A stretch of 64,000 nucleotides of DNA from Bradyrhizobium australiense (GTDB lineage Bacteria > Pseudomonadota > Alphaproteobacteria > Rhizobiales > Xanthobacteraceae). Under the pieces are notes generated by a model, which did no database searches, was not told the DNA's origin, and was given only the letters and a program-made list of their open reading frames with translations. Shown here piece by piece: positions 26,176 to 35,097 of this stretch. Position numbers and translations under genes: made by a program. Position 1 is the stretch's first letter; every line of letters begins with the position of its first letter. Where the stretch lies: contig NZ_JAAVLX010000010.1 in NCBI RefSeq assembly GCF_013114825.1, positions 62,001-126,000 of the forward strand. The letters are read 5' to 3'.

Positions 26176-27356
26176 TCATTGCATCGTTCGTTCAACTGGT
26201 ATGGTCGACTCAAGCAGCGGGCGCTCGCTGCTTCTAGACGACTCTTTGAGATTGGCGTGCTCCGGCTGCTCCGCCTGTTTAGCAAGCCGGCCGCGCAGTA
26301 ACGCGAGCACGGCGGCTTCCTCCGGCTTCATAATTTCGACGGCGCTCCGAAGCTCGCTCTCGACTTGTGACTTGATCTCGAGGACCAGGTTTCCATCCAT
26401 GTAAGAGTTAAGTACCTCCGGATGGATGTAGCACTTCCTGCAAATCGTCGGTGTGTTGCCGAACCGCGCCGAGACTTTTTCGATTGCACTGCGAAGATTG
26501 CGCTTGGCCTGCGCGGCGCTGTCGAAGCTCTCAAGTTCGCTTAGGGTCATGGCCGCTAGAACAGTCCCCGCCCAAGTCCGGAAATCCTTTGCCGTAATGT
26601 CTTTACCGGTAATTGCCTTGAGGTACTCATTCACGTCTGTCGATGTGACGTCCTGACAGTTACCTTGTTCATCGATGTATTGAAGCAGTTCCTGTCCGGG
26701 GAGCTCCTGACATGCCCTGATAATCTTGGCGATGCGCCGGTCTCGTACACGGAGCGACCATTGTTTGCCCCCTTTGCCCGCGAAGCGAAAACGAACCTCG
26801 TTTCCCTCAACCGCCACGTGCCGATTCTTCAACGTGGTCAGGCCAAAGCTGTTGTTTTGCCTGGCGTAATCGTCATTACCTACGCGAATCAACGTGGTCT
26901 CCAGGAGATGCACGACGGTTGCCAGAACTTTTTCGCGCGGCAGGCCGCGCAATGCCATGTGCTCCCGCACTGTTTCCCGAATGGAAGGGAGCGCGTCTGC
27001 AAATGCGACCACATGCTCATACTTCGTGCTTTCGCGCACTCGCGGAAGCGAGCATGGTAGCGATATTGCTTGCGCCCCTTTGCGTCACGGCCGGTTGCTT
27101 GAATATGGCCATCCGGAAACGGGCAGATCCACACGTCGGTCCATGCTGGCGGGATCGCCAGGGTTCTGATCCGCTTCAGCCCGTTAGGTCCGCTGAGCCT
27201 CGAGCCGTCGGATCGTATGTAGCTAAATCCCGTTCCTGCCTTCTTGCGCCGAATACCAGGCCGTTCGTCCGACACGTATCTCAGGCCAGCAGATTCGGCG
27301 GCATCCCGCGGGTCGACAATCGCCTGCGCGCTATCTGGTGGCTCGATCAGCAACAC
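26176..27356 (-). pseudogene. type IB DNA topoisomerase, one-base frameshift
   Basis: The N-terminal frame from 27356 has DAAESAGLRYVSDERPGIRR and DGSRLSGPNGLKRIRTLAIP, then PPAWTDVWICPFPDGHIQAT, the hallmark of bacterial topoisomerase IB. After YHARFRE the frame is lost at about 27037, where a G appears deleted. The second frame continues ESTKYEHVVAFADALPSIRE, then VGNDDYARQNNSFGLTTLKN and FRTWAGTVLAAMTL, and ends with the active-site region TICRKCYIHPEVLNSYMDGN (catalytic Tyr). One base would restore about 390 residues, so this is either a recent pseudogene or a sequence error. It lies between the polX remnant and ku. Confidence 0.87.
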
Positions 27357-27490
27357 ACCGCCTCCTGTCCAATGAACCTTTCACGCCAAGGAGGGTTCCT
27401 GTCAGGTTTTGCATGAAGCACAAGGGCCTAGCGCCGCAATCTGCGGTGAGCTCGAAGAGCGGGCGCCTTTCGAGCTAAGACCTGATTCGG

Positions 27491-28501
27491 TCAACCGGCT
27501 CTGCGGTGCCGCGCGCCTCCCCTTCCTTGGCCCGTTTTCCCGCTTCGGGCTCGGCGGGCAGGCTTTGTCGAGCGCTCGGCGGCGACGCTTCGCCGGAGCG
27601 CGTCCATGAGATTGACGACAATCTTGCGTGAAGGCTTGACCGGAGGGGCCTGCGCCGGGCGTTTCGCCTGCTTCCTGCGCAGGATGCGCACGAGAGCGCT
27701 GCGGTAGTGATCCTCCAGCATTGCGGGATCGAAATCGGCTGATTTCGTCCGAATGATGTGCTGCGCGAGCTTCATCATTTCGAGCGGCAGCTTCATCCCG
27801 GGAATTTCGCTGAAATATTCCGCCTCATTGCGGATCTCATGTGCGAAGCGAAGCGTTACGCCGCGAAGGCCGCGGCCCATCGGCTCGAGCAGAAATGGCC
27901 GCTCGCGTGAGGACAGCACCACCCGGGCTAGGCCGCTAACGGCCTCCCGGCTCATCGCATCTCGGATCACCGCAAAAGATTCCCGACTGATCTCCTCTCG
28001 CGGCATGATGTAGTACGGCTTCTCGAAATATCGCGAATCGATCTGCCTGGCAGGAAGGAAATGCTCGATTTCTATCGTGCGCGTATTCTGCGGCCGCGGG
28101 AAAGTGACGGCTTCCTCCTGCTCCTCATCTTCCTCATCATAGTCGGCGGCCTCGTCGTGACGGCTGGCGCGGACGTTTGGCGGGCTCTCACGGCGGGCCG
28201 GCTTGGCAAGCTCCACCTCACCAGGCGCCCGGCGCTCGCGTCGCGCCTCCTCGAGGTCTCGATCCTCGATCAGCAAAAACTCGTTCTCGCCGACCTCATA
28301 CCCGCGCGCCTTGTCGGCTGCATCTACGGCTTGGCCTGTAACGGAATCGAAAAGTTTCTGTTTAACACGATGGCCTGTTCGCCGGTTGACCTGCCGAAAG
28401 GAGATCCGCTCGGCCGCCGAAATTGCGGGATAGAGCGCGATGGGACACGAGACGAAGGACAACTTTAAATAGCCCTTCCAGTAGGGTCGGGAGGCCGGCA
28501 C
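27491..28501 (-). CDS. ku: Ku protein for non-homologous end joining
   Basis: 336 residues from a GTG at 28501, favoured by GGAG six bases upstream; a TTG at 28528 would add nine residues. The Ku core is clear: RPYWKGYLKLSFVSCPIALY, HRVKQKLFDSVTGQAVDAAD, GYEVGENEFLLIEDRDLEEA, FEKPYYIMPREEISRESFAV, GRGLRGVTLRFAHEIRNEAE. Ku homodimers bind double-strand DNA ends and recruit LigD. Residues about 90-140 form an unusual acidic insert (HDEAADYDEEDEEQEEA) between conserved strands. The C-terminus is a long basic tail (AKRPAQAPPVKPSRK and further) that should contact DNA or LigD. No intact ligD is in the window; a broken ligase lies at 38 kb. Confidence 0.92.
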   Translation of the reverse strand: MPASRPYWKGYLKLSFVSCPIALYPAISAAERISFRQVNRRTGHRVKQKLFDSVTGQAVDAADKARGYEVGENEFLLIEDRDLEEARRERRAPGEVELAKPARRESPPNVRASRHDEAADYDEEDEEQEEAVTFPRPQNTRTIEIEHFLPARQIDSRYFEKPYYIMPREEISRESFAVIRDAMSREAVSGLARVVLSSRERPFLLEPMGRGLRGVTLRFAHEIRNEAEYFSEIPGMKLPLEMMKLAQHIIRTKSADFDPAMLEDHYRSALVRILRRKQAKRPAQAPPVKPSRKIVVNLMDALRRSVAAERSTKPARRARSGKTGQGRGGARHRRAG

Positions 28502-29028
28502 TGGAAACTCCAACGCAACAGGGTGCAAGAGCCAAGCTTGAGCTATGGCCGCGGAGTCAACGGACGTAACGCATGGAAGTTTCAGGGACCGGCTGTGTTA
28601 CACATTTCTTCTCGCAGGAATGTTCCGAACGGCCCGACCGCCAAGCTTCTTCCCGGCCTCCCAAATTCGCGGTTCGAGTCGCAATATGGCAGGGGTGCCG
28701 ATCGAGGGCGGTCCGGATCGTCGGCCTGCGATAGACAAATTGAAGCAGATCAGGGCCGCCGAAGGCCGCTCAGGTCAAAAAGCCGAGTTCGGCATAGCCG
28801 ATCTTGTGTCAGCTAAGGGCGTTAGTGGAAGCCCAACGCCTTCTTTTGGCCCAAAGCCAAGTCTGCACACCACCTTAGCTGCGTGAGTACGACACTGATC
28901 AAGCACCGGGCTTTTCCCGCGATGAAACGAAAACGCGAAGTGCCCAGGTTTCAAAAGAAAGCACGAATCGAAAACGACTGTAATCGCCGCAACGATCCAA
29001 AAGCCGCACCCGAGAAGATGCTATATCC
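28502..29028. other. stretch without a supported gene
   Basis: Upstream of ku. A plus frame 28545-28886 (113 residues, MAAESTDVTHGSFRDRLCYT) has no recognisable features and its second half looks random. The ku promoter should lie near 28510-28600. Nothing else seen. Confidence 0.35.
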
Positions 29029-29175
29029 TCAAGCATTCCGTTTTCTTGAAAAGAAGCTGCGAAATGCCGCCCACGCTGCTGCGAGTCCCCCGAAAACACC
29101 GAATAAGAGAAACTTACCCAGAGCGTTAAACGCACCGATTTCACGGCTACCGCTGCCGCACCACCAACTCCGCAA
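29029..29175 (-). CDS. putative 48-residue membrane protein, TTG start
   Basis: The frame contains GAFNALGKFLLFGVFGGLAA and ends FRSFFSRKRNA, a convincing single span with a positive tail. No ATG or good ribosome site lies upstream, so it may be the 3' end of a decayed gene rather than a complete one. Confidence 0.3.
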   Translation of the reverse strand: MRSWWCGSGSREIGAFNALGKFLLFGVFGGLAAAWAAFRSFFSRKRNA

Positions 29176-29189
29176 CTTTATCGCCGGTT

Positions 29190-29330
29190 CTAAATTCTGA
29201 ATATTTCTGACCCGAATTGAAGTCGATCCTGCGAGCGCATTATCTTTGTCCAGAGAAGCAGGGCCGAAACAAGTAAAGGGCTCACTACGTCCGCCCGTCC
29301 CAGCAATCGAATAATGTAATTTACTGCCAC
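29190..29330 (-). CDS. putative 46-residue membrane protein, GTG start
   Basis: GTG-started frame VAVNYIIRLLGRADVVSPLL, then VSALLLWTKIMRSQDRLQFG and stop. One hydrophobic span with charged flanks. It sits just upstream of the 29029 frame on the same strand. Composition is the only support. Confidence 0.28.
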   Translation of the reverse strand: MAVNYIIRLLGRADVVSPLLVSALLLWTKIMRSQDRLQFGSEIFRI

Positions 29331-29337
29331 GCCGCCA

Positions 29338-29583
29338 TCAGCTTCTCGAAAGCTTGATTCCCCATTTGAGCCGCTTCGTCTGAACGTCATAGTGCGGCAC
29401 TACGTACCAATCCACTAATCGGCGCCATTCCGTTGCGAACGTCAATCGCGCCGGCCAATCATCGCTGAAAGGTGACAAGATGCGATCAACGCGCCGTTGT
29501 AGCCGCCGCTGGCTATCCTCAAGTGCGAGATACAAGATGCGGCTCTGGGTCGGCCGTTTGACACCGCGTTGATGTTGCTGCAC
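29338..29583 (-). pseudogene. fragment of an AAA (RepA-like, AAA_25) ATPase
   Basis: The 81-residue frame contains SRILYLALEDSQRRLQRRVD (Walker-B-like strand with ALED), then RILSPFSDDWPARLTFATEW and RRLVD. This order is typical of the RepA/AAA_25 ATPases found in prophages and plasmids. The Walker A half is missing upstream and the sequence after RRLVD is unrelated. It marks a lost phage- or plasmid-type replication or primase gene. Confidence 0.6.
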
Positions 29584-30479
29584 TGGCTAATGAGTGATGC
29601 CGGTCAGGCTATTCAGTTGGCGCATGGCGGCTGGCTGGAGTTCATCATTATCGTCTAGCCTGCGAGTCTCTGACTCGCTTGAACCACAATCAAAGCATTG
29701 TCCGGGTAGCTGGATCGGTGTGCGGCCACCTCGTTGGTGGTCAATCCAACCTCAGCTTTGCGGACTCACGGAGCGATGCCAAATTCGAAGCGATATTGAT
29801 CGCGTTTCCGCCAACGGCACCGAGATCTTCAGCTTGTAAGCCAGCTGCAGGTCCAGTGTGCAACTCTAAGAAATGCAGTCTACCCAACTGCGCACAACTC
29901 CCAATGTTATCGAAGTCCCACTGTTACGAACTGCTGCCCGTCCCGGAGCTTGGAGCTGACCATGGCTCTTCGCGACAGGCCTCTCTTCACGCTAAACGAA
30001 GTGACCCGCTTGCTTTTCATACCCGCAGGAATGCTCGCGGAGCGAGTCAGCTCTTCTAAGGAGCACCGGAGCCAGAGTTCGCCGCAGCGCCCGACGCGTC
30101 ATCACTCGACTTTTCGGCGCGGCTATGCTGACCCGTTACGCCTAATGCATCGCCGGATGCGGGCCGCGATCGCCGTCCTGCCCTTCGAGCACCCGAAGTT
30201 TGCCGTCACTGCTAGATCAATGCCGAAGGCTTTGTGGCCTGATTTAAGCGGCTCGCGAGCGCTACGCTAAGTCGTGACGTTCCGCGCCGAGCCCATGCTC
30301 GCCCGTGCCGAAAAAGTCATCGAGAGTGCGGACTAGCAAAAGCCTAGGGGGTTACTGCGAGCGCTGTTCCCAATGTTGTCTAATGGGCGCGCTCACGTCC
30401 TTACCTGTGGATTAACGCTCCATTAACGTACGTGCCATCAACATGCTGATAAGCTCCGGTCAGGCATGGGGATCTCAGC
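29584..30479. other. 896-base stretch without a supported gene
   Basis: Only short frames with random-looking composition are present on both strands (for example plus 29679-30059 and 29950-30270). It lies between the AAA fragment and the integrase remnant and is most likely eroded mobile DNA. Confidence 0.4.
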
Positions 30480-30572
30480 ATGATTGATGTAGTGCTTTAC
30501 GTCTTGGCGTGCGCATCGCTGTACGGCCTAACGGGCTTTCTGTTTCACGATCAGATCACGAAACGGCGTTGA
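30480..30572 (+). CDS. 30-residue putative membrane peptide
   Basis: ATG at 30480 preceded by GGGGATCTCAGC. The product MIDVVLYVLACASLYGLTGF continues LFHDQITKRR and stops: one hydrophobic helix and a basic C-terminus. It sits just beyond the 3' end of the integrase remnant, on the opposite strand. Composition and start site are the only evidence. Confidence 0.4.
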   Translation: MIDVVLYVLACASLYGLTGFLFHDQITKRR

Positions 30573-30589
30573 TTTAGCCTCTCGGCCGG

Positions 30590-31199
30590 TCAGCGCCAGA
30601 AATCCTTGAACCGATCTGGCGATAGCTCGGTATAGCGCACCGTGTGCTGAATATCCGATGGCCCAGCTACGCTTCAGCGCGCGTGTATCGTGGCCTTGTT
30701 GGCAAGGGCAAACCCGCAGGCATGCCGCAGCATATGCGGGTGCGCTTTAAACCCCAGATCCGCCGCCTCGCCCGCGCGCTCCACTATCCGAGCAAATCCC
30801 CCCGTGCTGAACGGGGCACCGCGCTCACCTCTTAACACGAAGAGCGACTTCGGCTCTTGCTCCCGCGCCAGCTTGCGGAGCGCATGCAGTTCTTCGCCCG
30901 TATCGGGTGCCTGCTCGGTGATCCCTTTTCACCCTGCGCCCCGCCAGAGTGGCGGCGCTGAAATCGACCTGATCCCACCGGACATCGGTTAGCTCGGCGG
31001 CGCGCAGTCCGTGCCGATAAGCGATCAGGATCATAGTGGCGTCTCGGTGCCCCGCGGTTTGCCTTCGCCGTGGCAGTGAGCCGGGCAACCTCAGCATCAG
31101 ATACTCCCGCGTCCGTAGCTCGGCATTCGCCCGCCGTCGCGGTGTGACTGTTCGATTTACAGTGCTCGGCGTGACCAGCCGCAAGCGCGATTTCGCCAT
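30590..31199 (-). pseudogene. tyrosine recombinase (integrase) remnant
   Basis: From an ATG at 31199 the frame reads MAKSRLRLVTPSTVNRTVTP. A later segment HRDATMILIAYRHGLRAAEL has the first catalytic Arg in YRHGLRAAEL, followed by TDVRWDQVDFSAATLAGRRV. After frameshifts, other frames give GFKAHPHMLRHACGFALAN (HxLRH box) and IQHTVRYTELSPDRFKDFW (nucleophile Tyr). The catalytic core can thus be followed in order but across several frames, so it is inactive. The family includes short site-specific recombinases of islands and integrons. No att repeats were found beside it by eye. Confidence 0.82.
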
Positions 31200-31344
31200 G
31201 ACAATTCGCCTCCGTGCTGTGGGTGACTGTTCAAATAACCTTCGCGCAAACGTGACCGGCCACCCCTCTGGCAATGCGTGAAAGTTTCCGAAATCCGGAA
31301 AATGAGGCAGCAAGTTGGGAAGCGAGTCGTGCAGCATATAAAAA

Positions 31345-31551
31345 ATGTCGGCGGATACCCTGCTGGTGAAGTGTCCCCATTGCGGCGCCTGGCCGATGGC
31401 TGCGAGCCTGCCGAAGCCCGCTTCAGTCCAGCAAAAACCGCGATTAAAGTGCCCCAAGTGCCGGCACGAGGACAGCGCTCGGCTGCATCGCCCGAGGTCC
31501 GCACTACGCCTCCCGCAGGAGCAGCCGCGCGACGCCCACGGGGTGCGATGA
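31345..31551 (+). CDS. zinc-ribbon small protein
   Basis: 68 residues with two CxxC knuckles: LLVKCPHCGAWPMAASLP and RLKCPKCRHED, separated by about 25 residues, the layout of a zinc ribbon. Zinc ribbons of this size mediate nucleic-acid or protein contacts. The TGA stop overlaps the next ATG (ATGA at 31548-31551), so the pair is translationally coupled. The start is the first Met (MSADTLL) and has only a weak ribosome site. The C-terminal part (HRPRSALRLPQEQPRD) is basic and low-complexity. Specific function unknown. Confidence 0.6.
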   Translation: MSADTLLVKCPHCGAWPMAASLPKPASVQQKPRLKCPKCRHEDSARLHRPRSALRLPQEQPRDAHGVR

Positions 31552-31796
31552 AGATCCGCTCTCATTCCGAAAGCCACATCGTCGAACTCGACGACGGCTC
31601 GCGCTGGCAGATCTATCCGGGCGACGTCGACCTCACGCTGAACTGGAGGCCCGAGACCGACCTGAATTTAATAGCGAGCGATGACGAGATCAGTTCTCAC
31701 GCGCTGGTCGACGGTGGCGCCAGGGTGCGCGTGATTCCGGAGGGCCAAAGCTGGCCGGTCGACGAGGTCAGGACGGCGCTGAGGAAGGAGAGTTAG
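31548..31796 (+). CDS. conserved hypothetical protein, coupled to zinc-ribbon gene
   Basis: 82 residues, MKIRSHSESHIVELDDGSRW, then QIYPGDVDLTLNWRPETDLN and RVRVIPEGQSWPVDEVRTAL. The start ATG overlaps the upstream stop by four bases (ATGA). It is all-beta in appearance (HIVELDDGSRWQIYPGDVDLTLNW), with strands resembling small Rhizobiales proteins of unknown function. Cytosolic. A longer frame reaching back to 31278 overlaps the zinc-ribbon gene and is not the real start. Confidence 0.65.
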   Translation: MKIRSHSESHIVELDDGSRWQIYPGDVDLTLNWRPETDLNLIASDDEISSHALVDGGARVRVIPEGQSWPVDEVRTALRKES

Positions 31797-32030
31797 ATCA
31801 GACGCCCCGGACTGGAGGAGGCCGCCGCCTTTGGCTATCCTCGCGAGCGCTAGTTCTGAATAGCGGGTCGTGACCTTTGACTATCCGCGACAGGCGCCGT
31901 AGTTCAACGGCGGGCGACGGTCTCTCCAGTTAAATGGGGTACCCGGACTATCGTTCCCCGATTTGAGGATTGCCTTCGTCCCGCTCCGCGCCTCGGGGAA
32001 CGTCCGTCCCAACCGGTCCATTGGTAGGCC

Positions 32031-32996
32031 ATGGAGAAGCTCTACCCGCTGCTGTTCGAGCACCGCCTGCCAACGCCAATCCGGTATCTAATTGCCGCGT
32101 CCATCATGCTGGTCTGCTCGGCGCTGCAGGCCGGTCTGCAAGCGCAGGCAGGCTTCACGGGCTTCTTCCTGCTGCTTCCAGGTGTCTTCCTGTCGGGCCT
32201 CTTGTTCGATCGTGGTTCGGGTCTTTTGGCTGCCGCCATCGCTGTGGGCGTCACGGTCTACCTGAGCTACGCCGGTCGCTATGGAATGGAGTTCCTGTTG
32301 CCGTGCGCCCTGTTCTCGATCACGGCAGTAGGCGTCGCTGTGGTGGCGGAGATCATGCGTGGCGAAACGAAGCGCGTGCTGCAGGCGGAGCAGGCCAAGA
32401 CGCTGCTGCTGGACGAGATGGCGCATCGCACCAAGAACAATCTGGCCATCCTGGTTGCGATGGTTCGCCTACAGGCGAGAAGTGGCGAACCCGCTTGCGC
32501 AGAGGCCATGGAAAGCACGGCCCGACGGGTCCAGGTGATGGCCGAGGTCTACGACCACCTGTCCCCTAAGGACGGCTCGCGGTTGGTCGACATGCGACGG
32601 TTCCTCTCCGAGATCGTCGAAAAGGTGTTTCAGTCGCTTTCGGCGGATGGCCCCGTCGCGTTTCAGGTGATTTGCGATGACTGCTATCTATCAAATCAAG
32701 AGCCTCTTGCAATCGGCATCATCACGAACGAGTTGGTCACGAACGCACTCAAATATGCGTTTCCCGATGGAAGATCAGGTCAAGTCGTCGTCGAATTGAA
32801 GTCGGGCGAGCTAATCGAGCTGTCCGTTCGCGACAACGGAATTGGCGTGACGGCGAGTGGGCAGCCCGAGGGTCTCGGCTCCCGCATCCTTTCGCTGCTC
32901 GCGCAGCAGCTGGAGGGCACGTTACTGTTCGAGCGGCTCGATCCCGGCGTGCGCGTTGTGCTGCGGGCCCCCCGAAAACCTGGATTGTTCGACTAA
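32031..32996 (+). CDS. membrane sensor histidine kinase, HisKA_2/HWE type
   Basis: 321 residues. Four membrane segments (about 18-36, 43-60, 64-80, 88-108) form a compact DUF4118-like sensor. The H-box DEMAHRTKNNLAILVAMVRL contains His132, typical of HisKA_2/HWE kinases of alphaproteobacteria. The HATPase domain shows the N box (GIITNELVTNALKYAFPDG), the G1 box (VRDNGIGV) and the G2 region (GLGSRILSLLAQQLEG). Such kinases often act in general stress or light signalling with stand-alone receivers; one lies 1.1 kb downstream (34117). There is no PAS domain. Its stop overlaps the convergent SANT-like gene within CTAA. Confidence 0.85.
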   Translation: MEKLYPLLFEHRLPTPIRYLIAASIMLVCSALQAGLQAQAGFTGFFLLLPGVFLSGLLFDRGSGLLAAAIAVGVTVYLSYAGRYGMEFLLPCALFSITAVGVAVVAEIMRGETKRVLQAEQAKTLLLDEMAHRTKNNLAILVAMVRLQARSGEPACAEAMESTARRVQVMAEVYDHLSPKDGSRLVDMRRFLSEIVEKVFQSLSADGPVAFQVICDDCYLSNQEPLAIGIITNELVTNALKYAFPDGRSGQVVVELKSGELIELSVRDNGIGVTASGQPEGLGSRILSLLAQQLEGTLLFERLDPGVRVVLRAPRKPGLFD

Positions 32997-33238
32997 TCGA
33001 AGGACCTTTGCCGCCGCCCCTCGTACGCCGGTATCGCCATATGCTGACGACGGCCGCTCAAGGCGATGCCTTCGGCCGAAGCTCTCGCCTGGATGGCCCC
33101 CAATGTTCGACGGAGTTTGGTCGCGATAATCCGCGAGGCGATCCCATTCCCAGCGTGAGCCTTCAAGGAATCCACTTCCTCTTCAGTCCAAGGCCTACTG
33201 ATTATTCGCCGGCGCATCCGCGGATCCATGAAAGGCAA
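32993..33238 (-). CDS. small SANT/Myb-like DNA-binding protein
   Basis: 81 residues, or 77/74 from internal Mets. The core RRRIISRPWTEEEVDSLKAH, AGNGIASRIIATKLRRTLGA, IQARASAEGI has the Trp-anchored three-helix SANT/Myb-like pattern, with RTLGAIQARA as candidate recognition helix. Such short proteins are common in Bradyrhizobium and probably bind DNA. The C-terminus (RRQHMAIPAYEGRRQRSFD) is basic and disordered. It converges with the histidine kinase gene, overlapping by four bases. Confidence 0.6.
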   Translation of the reverse strand: MPFMDPRMRRRIISRPWTEEEVDSLKAHAGNGIASRIIATKLRRTLGAIQARASAEGIALSGRRQHMAIPAYEGRRQRSFD

Positions 33239-33345
33239 CGTGGTGGCTCGGCCCCGGTTCCGAAGCCCGCCGGGTCAGAATGACTGGTTCAAAGCGATGC
33301 CCGGCCTGGCGTGCTTCACGATCCTGCTGACCGGCCGATCCGCGT

Positions 33346-33537
33346 TTACGCGGTAGCCGCCGCCCGACCCGCGTCAGTGATCCGGTATTCGACATCGCCG
33401 GATGGAAGCGGTTCGGTTTCAACGAGACCCAGCTCCACCAGCCGCGCCACGGTCTCGTGGTCGAACAGCGGTGGGCTGACCCAGGATTCGCCGAGGAGCC
33501 TCCTCAGAAAATCGCGTTCCAGATCGGTCAGCTCCAT
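33346..33537 (-). CDS. small winged-helix-like hypothetical protein
   Basis: 63 residues: MELTDLERDFLRRLLGESWV, SPPLFDHETVARLVELGLVE, TEPLPSGDVEYRITDAGRAA. Helix-helix-helix then a beta wing (VETEPLPSGDVEYRIT) and final TDAGRAA are typical of minimal winged-helix proteins. No effector domain is present. It lies between the kinase and the PRC-barrel gene, on the opposite strand. DNA binding is inferred from the fold pattern only. Confidence 0.6.
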   Translation of the reverse strand: MELTDLERDFLRRLLGESWVSPPLFDHETVARLVELGLVETEPLPSGDVEYRITDAGRAAATA

Positions 33538-33687
33538 CTCGACCTCCGCTCGTCGATTTCTTATGGCACCCGTTGCGGCCGCGTCATCCAGTCTGACCGG
33601 TTGCTGCCGGCGGCGAGAGACAGCGCTGCCAGGAACGGAGCCATCGTCGTCCCGTTGACTCCAGAAGACAACCTACGGGAGGTCAAC

Positions 33688-34050
33688 ATGGCCATGGAAG
33701 ATCGCGAGACGTTCAGCCTGATCGGAAGCGACAAGGTCGAGGGCACGAACGTGTACGGTGCCGACGGGGAAAAGGTCGGCTACATCGAGCGCGTCATGAT
33801 CGACAAGATCAGCGGCAAGGTGTCGTACGCGGTGCTCAGCTTCGGTGGTCTGCTCGGCATCGGCGACGATCACTATCCGCTGCCTTGGCAGGCGCTGAAA
33901 TACGACACCAACCTCGGCGGCTACGTCACCGGCATCACCCAGGACCAGCTTCGCGGCGCCCCCAAATACGCCGACGAGAGCAGTTGGAATTGGAGCGACC
34001 CCGCGACCGCGCGCTCCGTGAACGCCTACTATGGTCTGCCGGTGGCTTGA
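33688..34050 (+). CDS. PRC-barrel domain protein
   Basis: 120 residues from the ATG at 33688, with GGGAGG six bases upstream. The PRC-barrel is plain: FSLIGSDKVEGTNVYGADGE, KVGYIERVMIDKISGKVSYA, VLSFGGLLGIGDDHYPLPWQ, LKYDTNLGGYVTGIT. The C-terminus (APKYADESSWNWSDPATARS) ends YYGLPVA, a frequent tail in rhizobial PRC-barrel proteins. These single-domain cytosolic proteins are often stress-induced; the barrel is otherwise known from RimM and photosynthetic reaction-centre H subunit. No partner is indicated by position. Confidence 0.85.
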   Translation: MAMEDRETFSLIGSDKVEGTNVYGADGEKVGYIERVMIDKISGKVSYAVLSFGGLLGIGDDHYPLPWQALKYDTNLGGYVTGITQDQLRGAPKYADESSWNWSDPATARSVNAYYGLPVA

Positions 34051-34116
34051 GCCGGCACGACCCGTCTGAGGCTTGGCCTAAATACGACACACGGCCGAAG
34101 GGAAGGAGAGTTGGAA

Positions 34117-34503
34117 GTGAGCAAGGCCGTTCGTGTTCTGGTCGTGGAAGATGAAGCTCTGATCTGCAGCTTCATCGAGGACGCCTTGTCGGCCGGCGGT
34201 TTCGAGGCCTGTTCGGTGAGCTCGGGGGAAGCGGCCCTGTCCACTTTTCGCGATGGCCGCGAGCGGTGTCGCGCGCTGTTGACGGACGTCAATCTCGGTG
34301 ACGGCATCAGCGGATGGGAGCTGGCGCGCCAGATCAGGGAAATTACGCCCGGGTTTCCGGTGGTCTACATGACGGGCGCCAGCGCGGGGGACTGGAAATC
34401 GCAGGGCGTCGTTGACAGCATCCTGATCGAGAAGCCTTTTGCGCCGGCGCAATTGGCGACTGCCGTGTCGCAGCTACTCGATACCGGGGCCTCGCCGGGC
34501 TGA
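34117..34503 (+). CDS. stand-alone response-regulator receiver
   Basis: 128 residues from a GTG at 34117 (a TTG at 34111 is also possible; AAGGAG lies upstream of both). It is a receiver domain only: RVLVVEDEALICSFIEDALS with the acidic pair, phosphoacceptor Asp in CRALLTDVNLGDGISGWELA, conserved Thr in VVYMTGASAG, and Lys in ILIEKPFAPAQL. There is no output domain, as in Sdr/CpdR-like relay receivers. The HWE kinase at 32031 is a plausible partner but is not in the same operon. Confidence 0.82.
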   Translation: MSKAVRVLVVEDEALICSFIEDALSAGGFEACSVSSGEAALSTFRDGRERCRALLTDVNLGDGISGWELARQIREITPGFPVVYMTGASAGDWKSQGVVDSILIEKPFAPAQLATAVSQLLDTGASPG

Positions 34504-34824
34504 ACCGGGATCGGGGTGACCTCACAGGGTAGGCACAGCCCTGGCGGCCCGCCAATCGCACCCCGACGGGGAAAGACACCGGCTGGCGGTGAGGCCTCTC
34601 CACGGCCTTCTCTGGGCTTCATGCGAAGGGGTGCCGCCCTCGAAAAAGACCCCACTCCGTTTTGGGGCCCCATGTCGGCGCGGCGCGCCCTAGAAGACCA
34701 TTTACGACCGAGGGCGGCGAGGGCTTCGCCCTGGATTAACCAAGGCGGCGGCGGCGGTGCAGGCGGCCCGGCGGTCCGGCTTGATGTGCTACGATGCGGA
34801 ACGTCCGAGCAGAGGGGGGTGGTT
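34504..34824. other. stretch without a supported gene
   Basis: Leader region of the exported protein at 34825. Open frames cross it on both strands but give proline/glycine/arginine-rich products without resemblance to anything. No hairpin with a T-run was noticed. Confidence 0.35.
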
Positions 34825-35097
34825 ATGAGAAATAAAACTCTGGCTATGCTGATCTTGGCAATCTGCTCGCACCCGGTGGACGCTGAGGCGTTCACAATCA
34901 AACAGAACAGTTGCTACCAGGTCAGCGGGTTTTGCGCCGTAACCTGCGATTCTGGAATGGTGGTCACTGGCGGCGGATGCTTTACCAACTCAGAGAAGGT
35001 TGGCTTCTCGGCAAACTTTCCTTCCGGCACTAATCAATGGGCCTGCAGGCCCGCCGCCAAGGTCAGATGGGTTGAGGCCTACGCGATCTGCCAATGA
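34825..35097 (+). CDS. small exported cysteine-rich protein
   Basis: 90 residues from the ATG at 34825 (GGGGGGT upstream). A signal peptide (MRNKTLAMLILAICSHPVDA) precedes a mature region with Cys in NSCYQVSGFCAVTCDSGM, GGGCFTN, WACRP and AICQ. Even numbers of exported cysteines suggest disulfides. The VTGGGCF and SANFPSGTNQWACRPAAKV segments resemble short secreted beta proteins with shuffled-tail features, but I cannot assign a family. It lies about 50 bases before the first copy of the palindromic repeat. Confidence 0.6.
   Translation: MRNKTLAMLILAICSHPVDAEAFTIKQNSCYQVSGFCAVTCDSGMVVTGGGCFTNSEKVGFSANFPSGTNQWACRPAAKVRWVEAYAICQ

Noticed and set aside
28545..28886. Plus frame of 113 residues upstream of ku
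   Set aside because: No motif, no convincing start site and random-looking composition.
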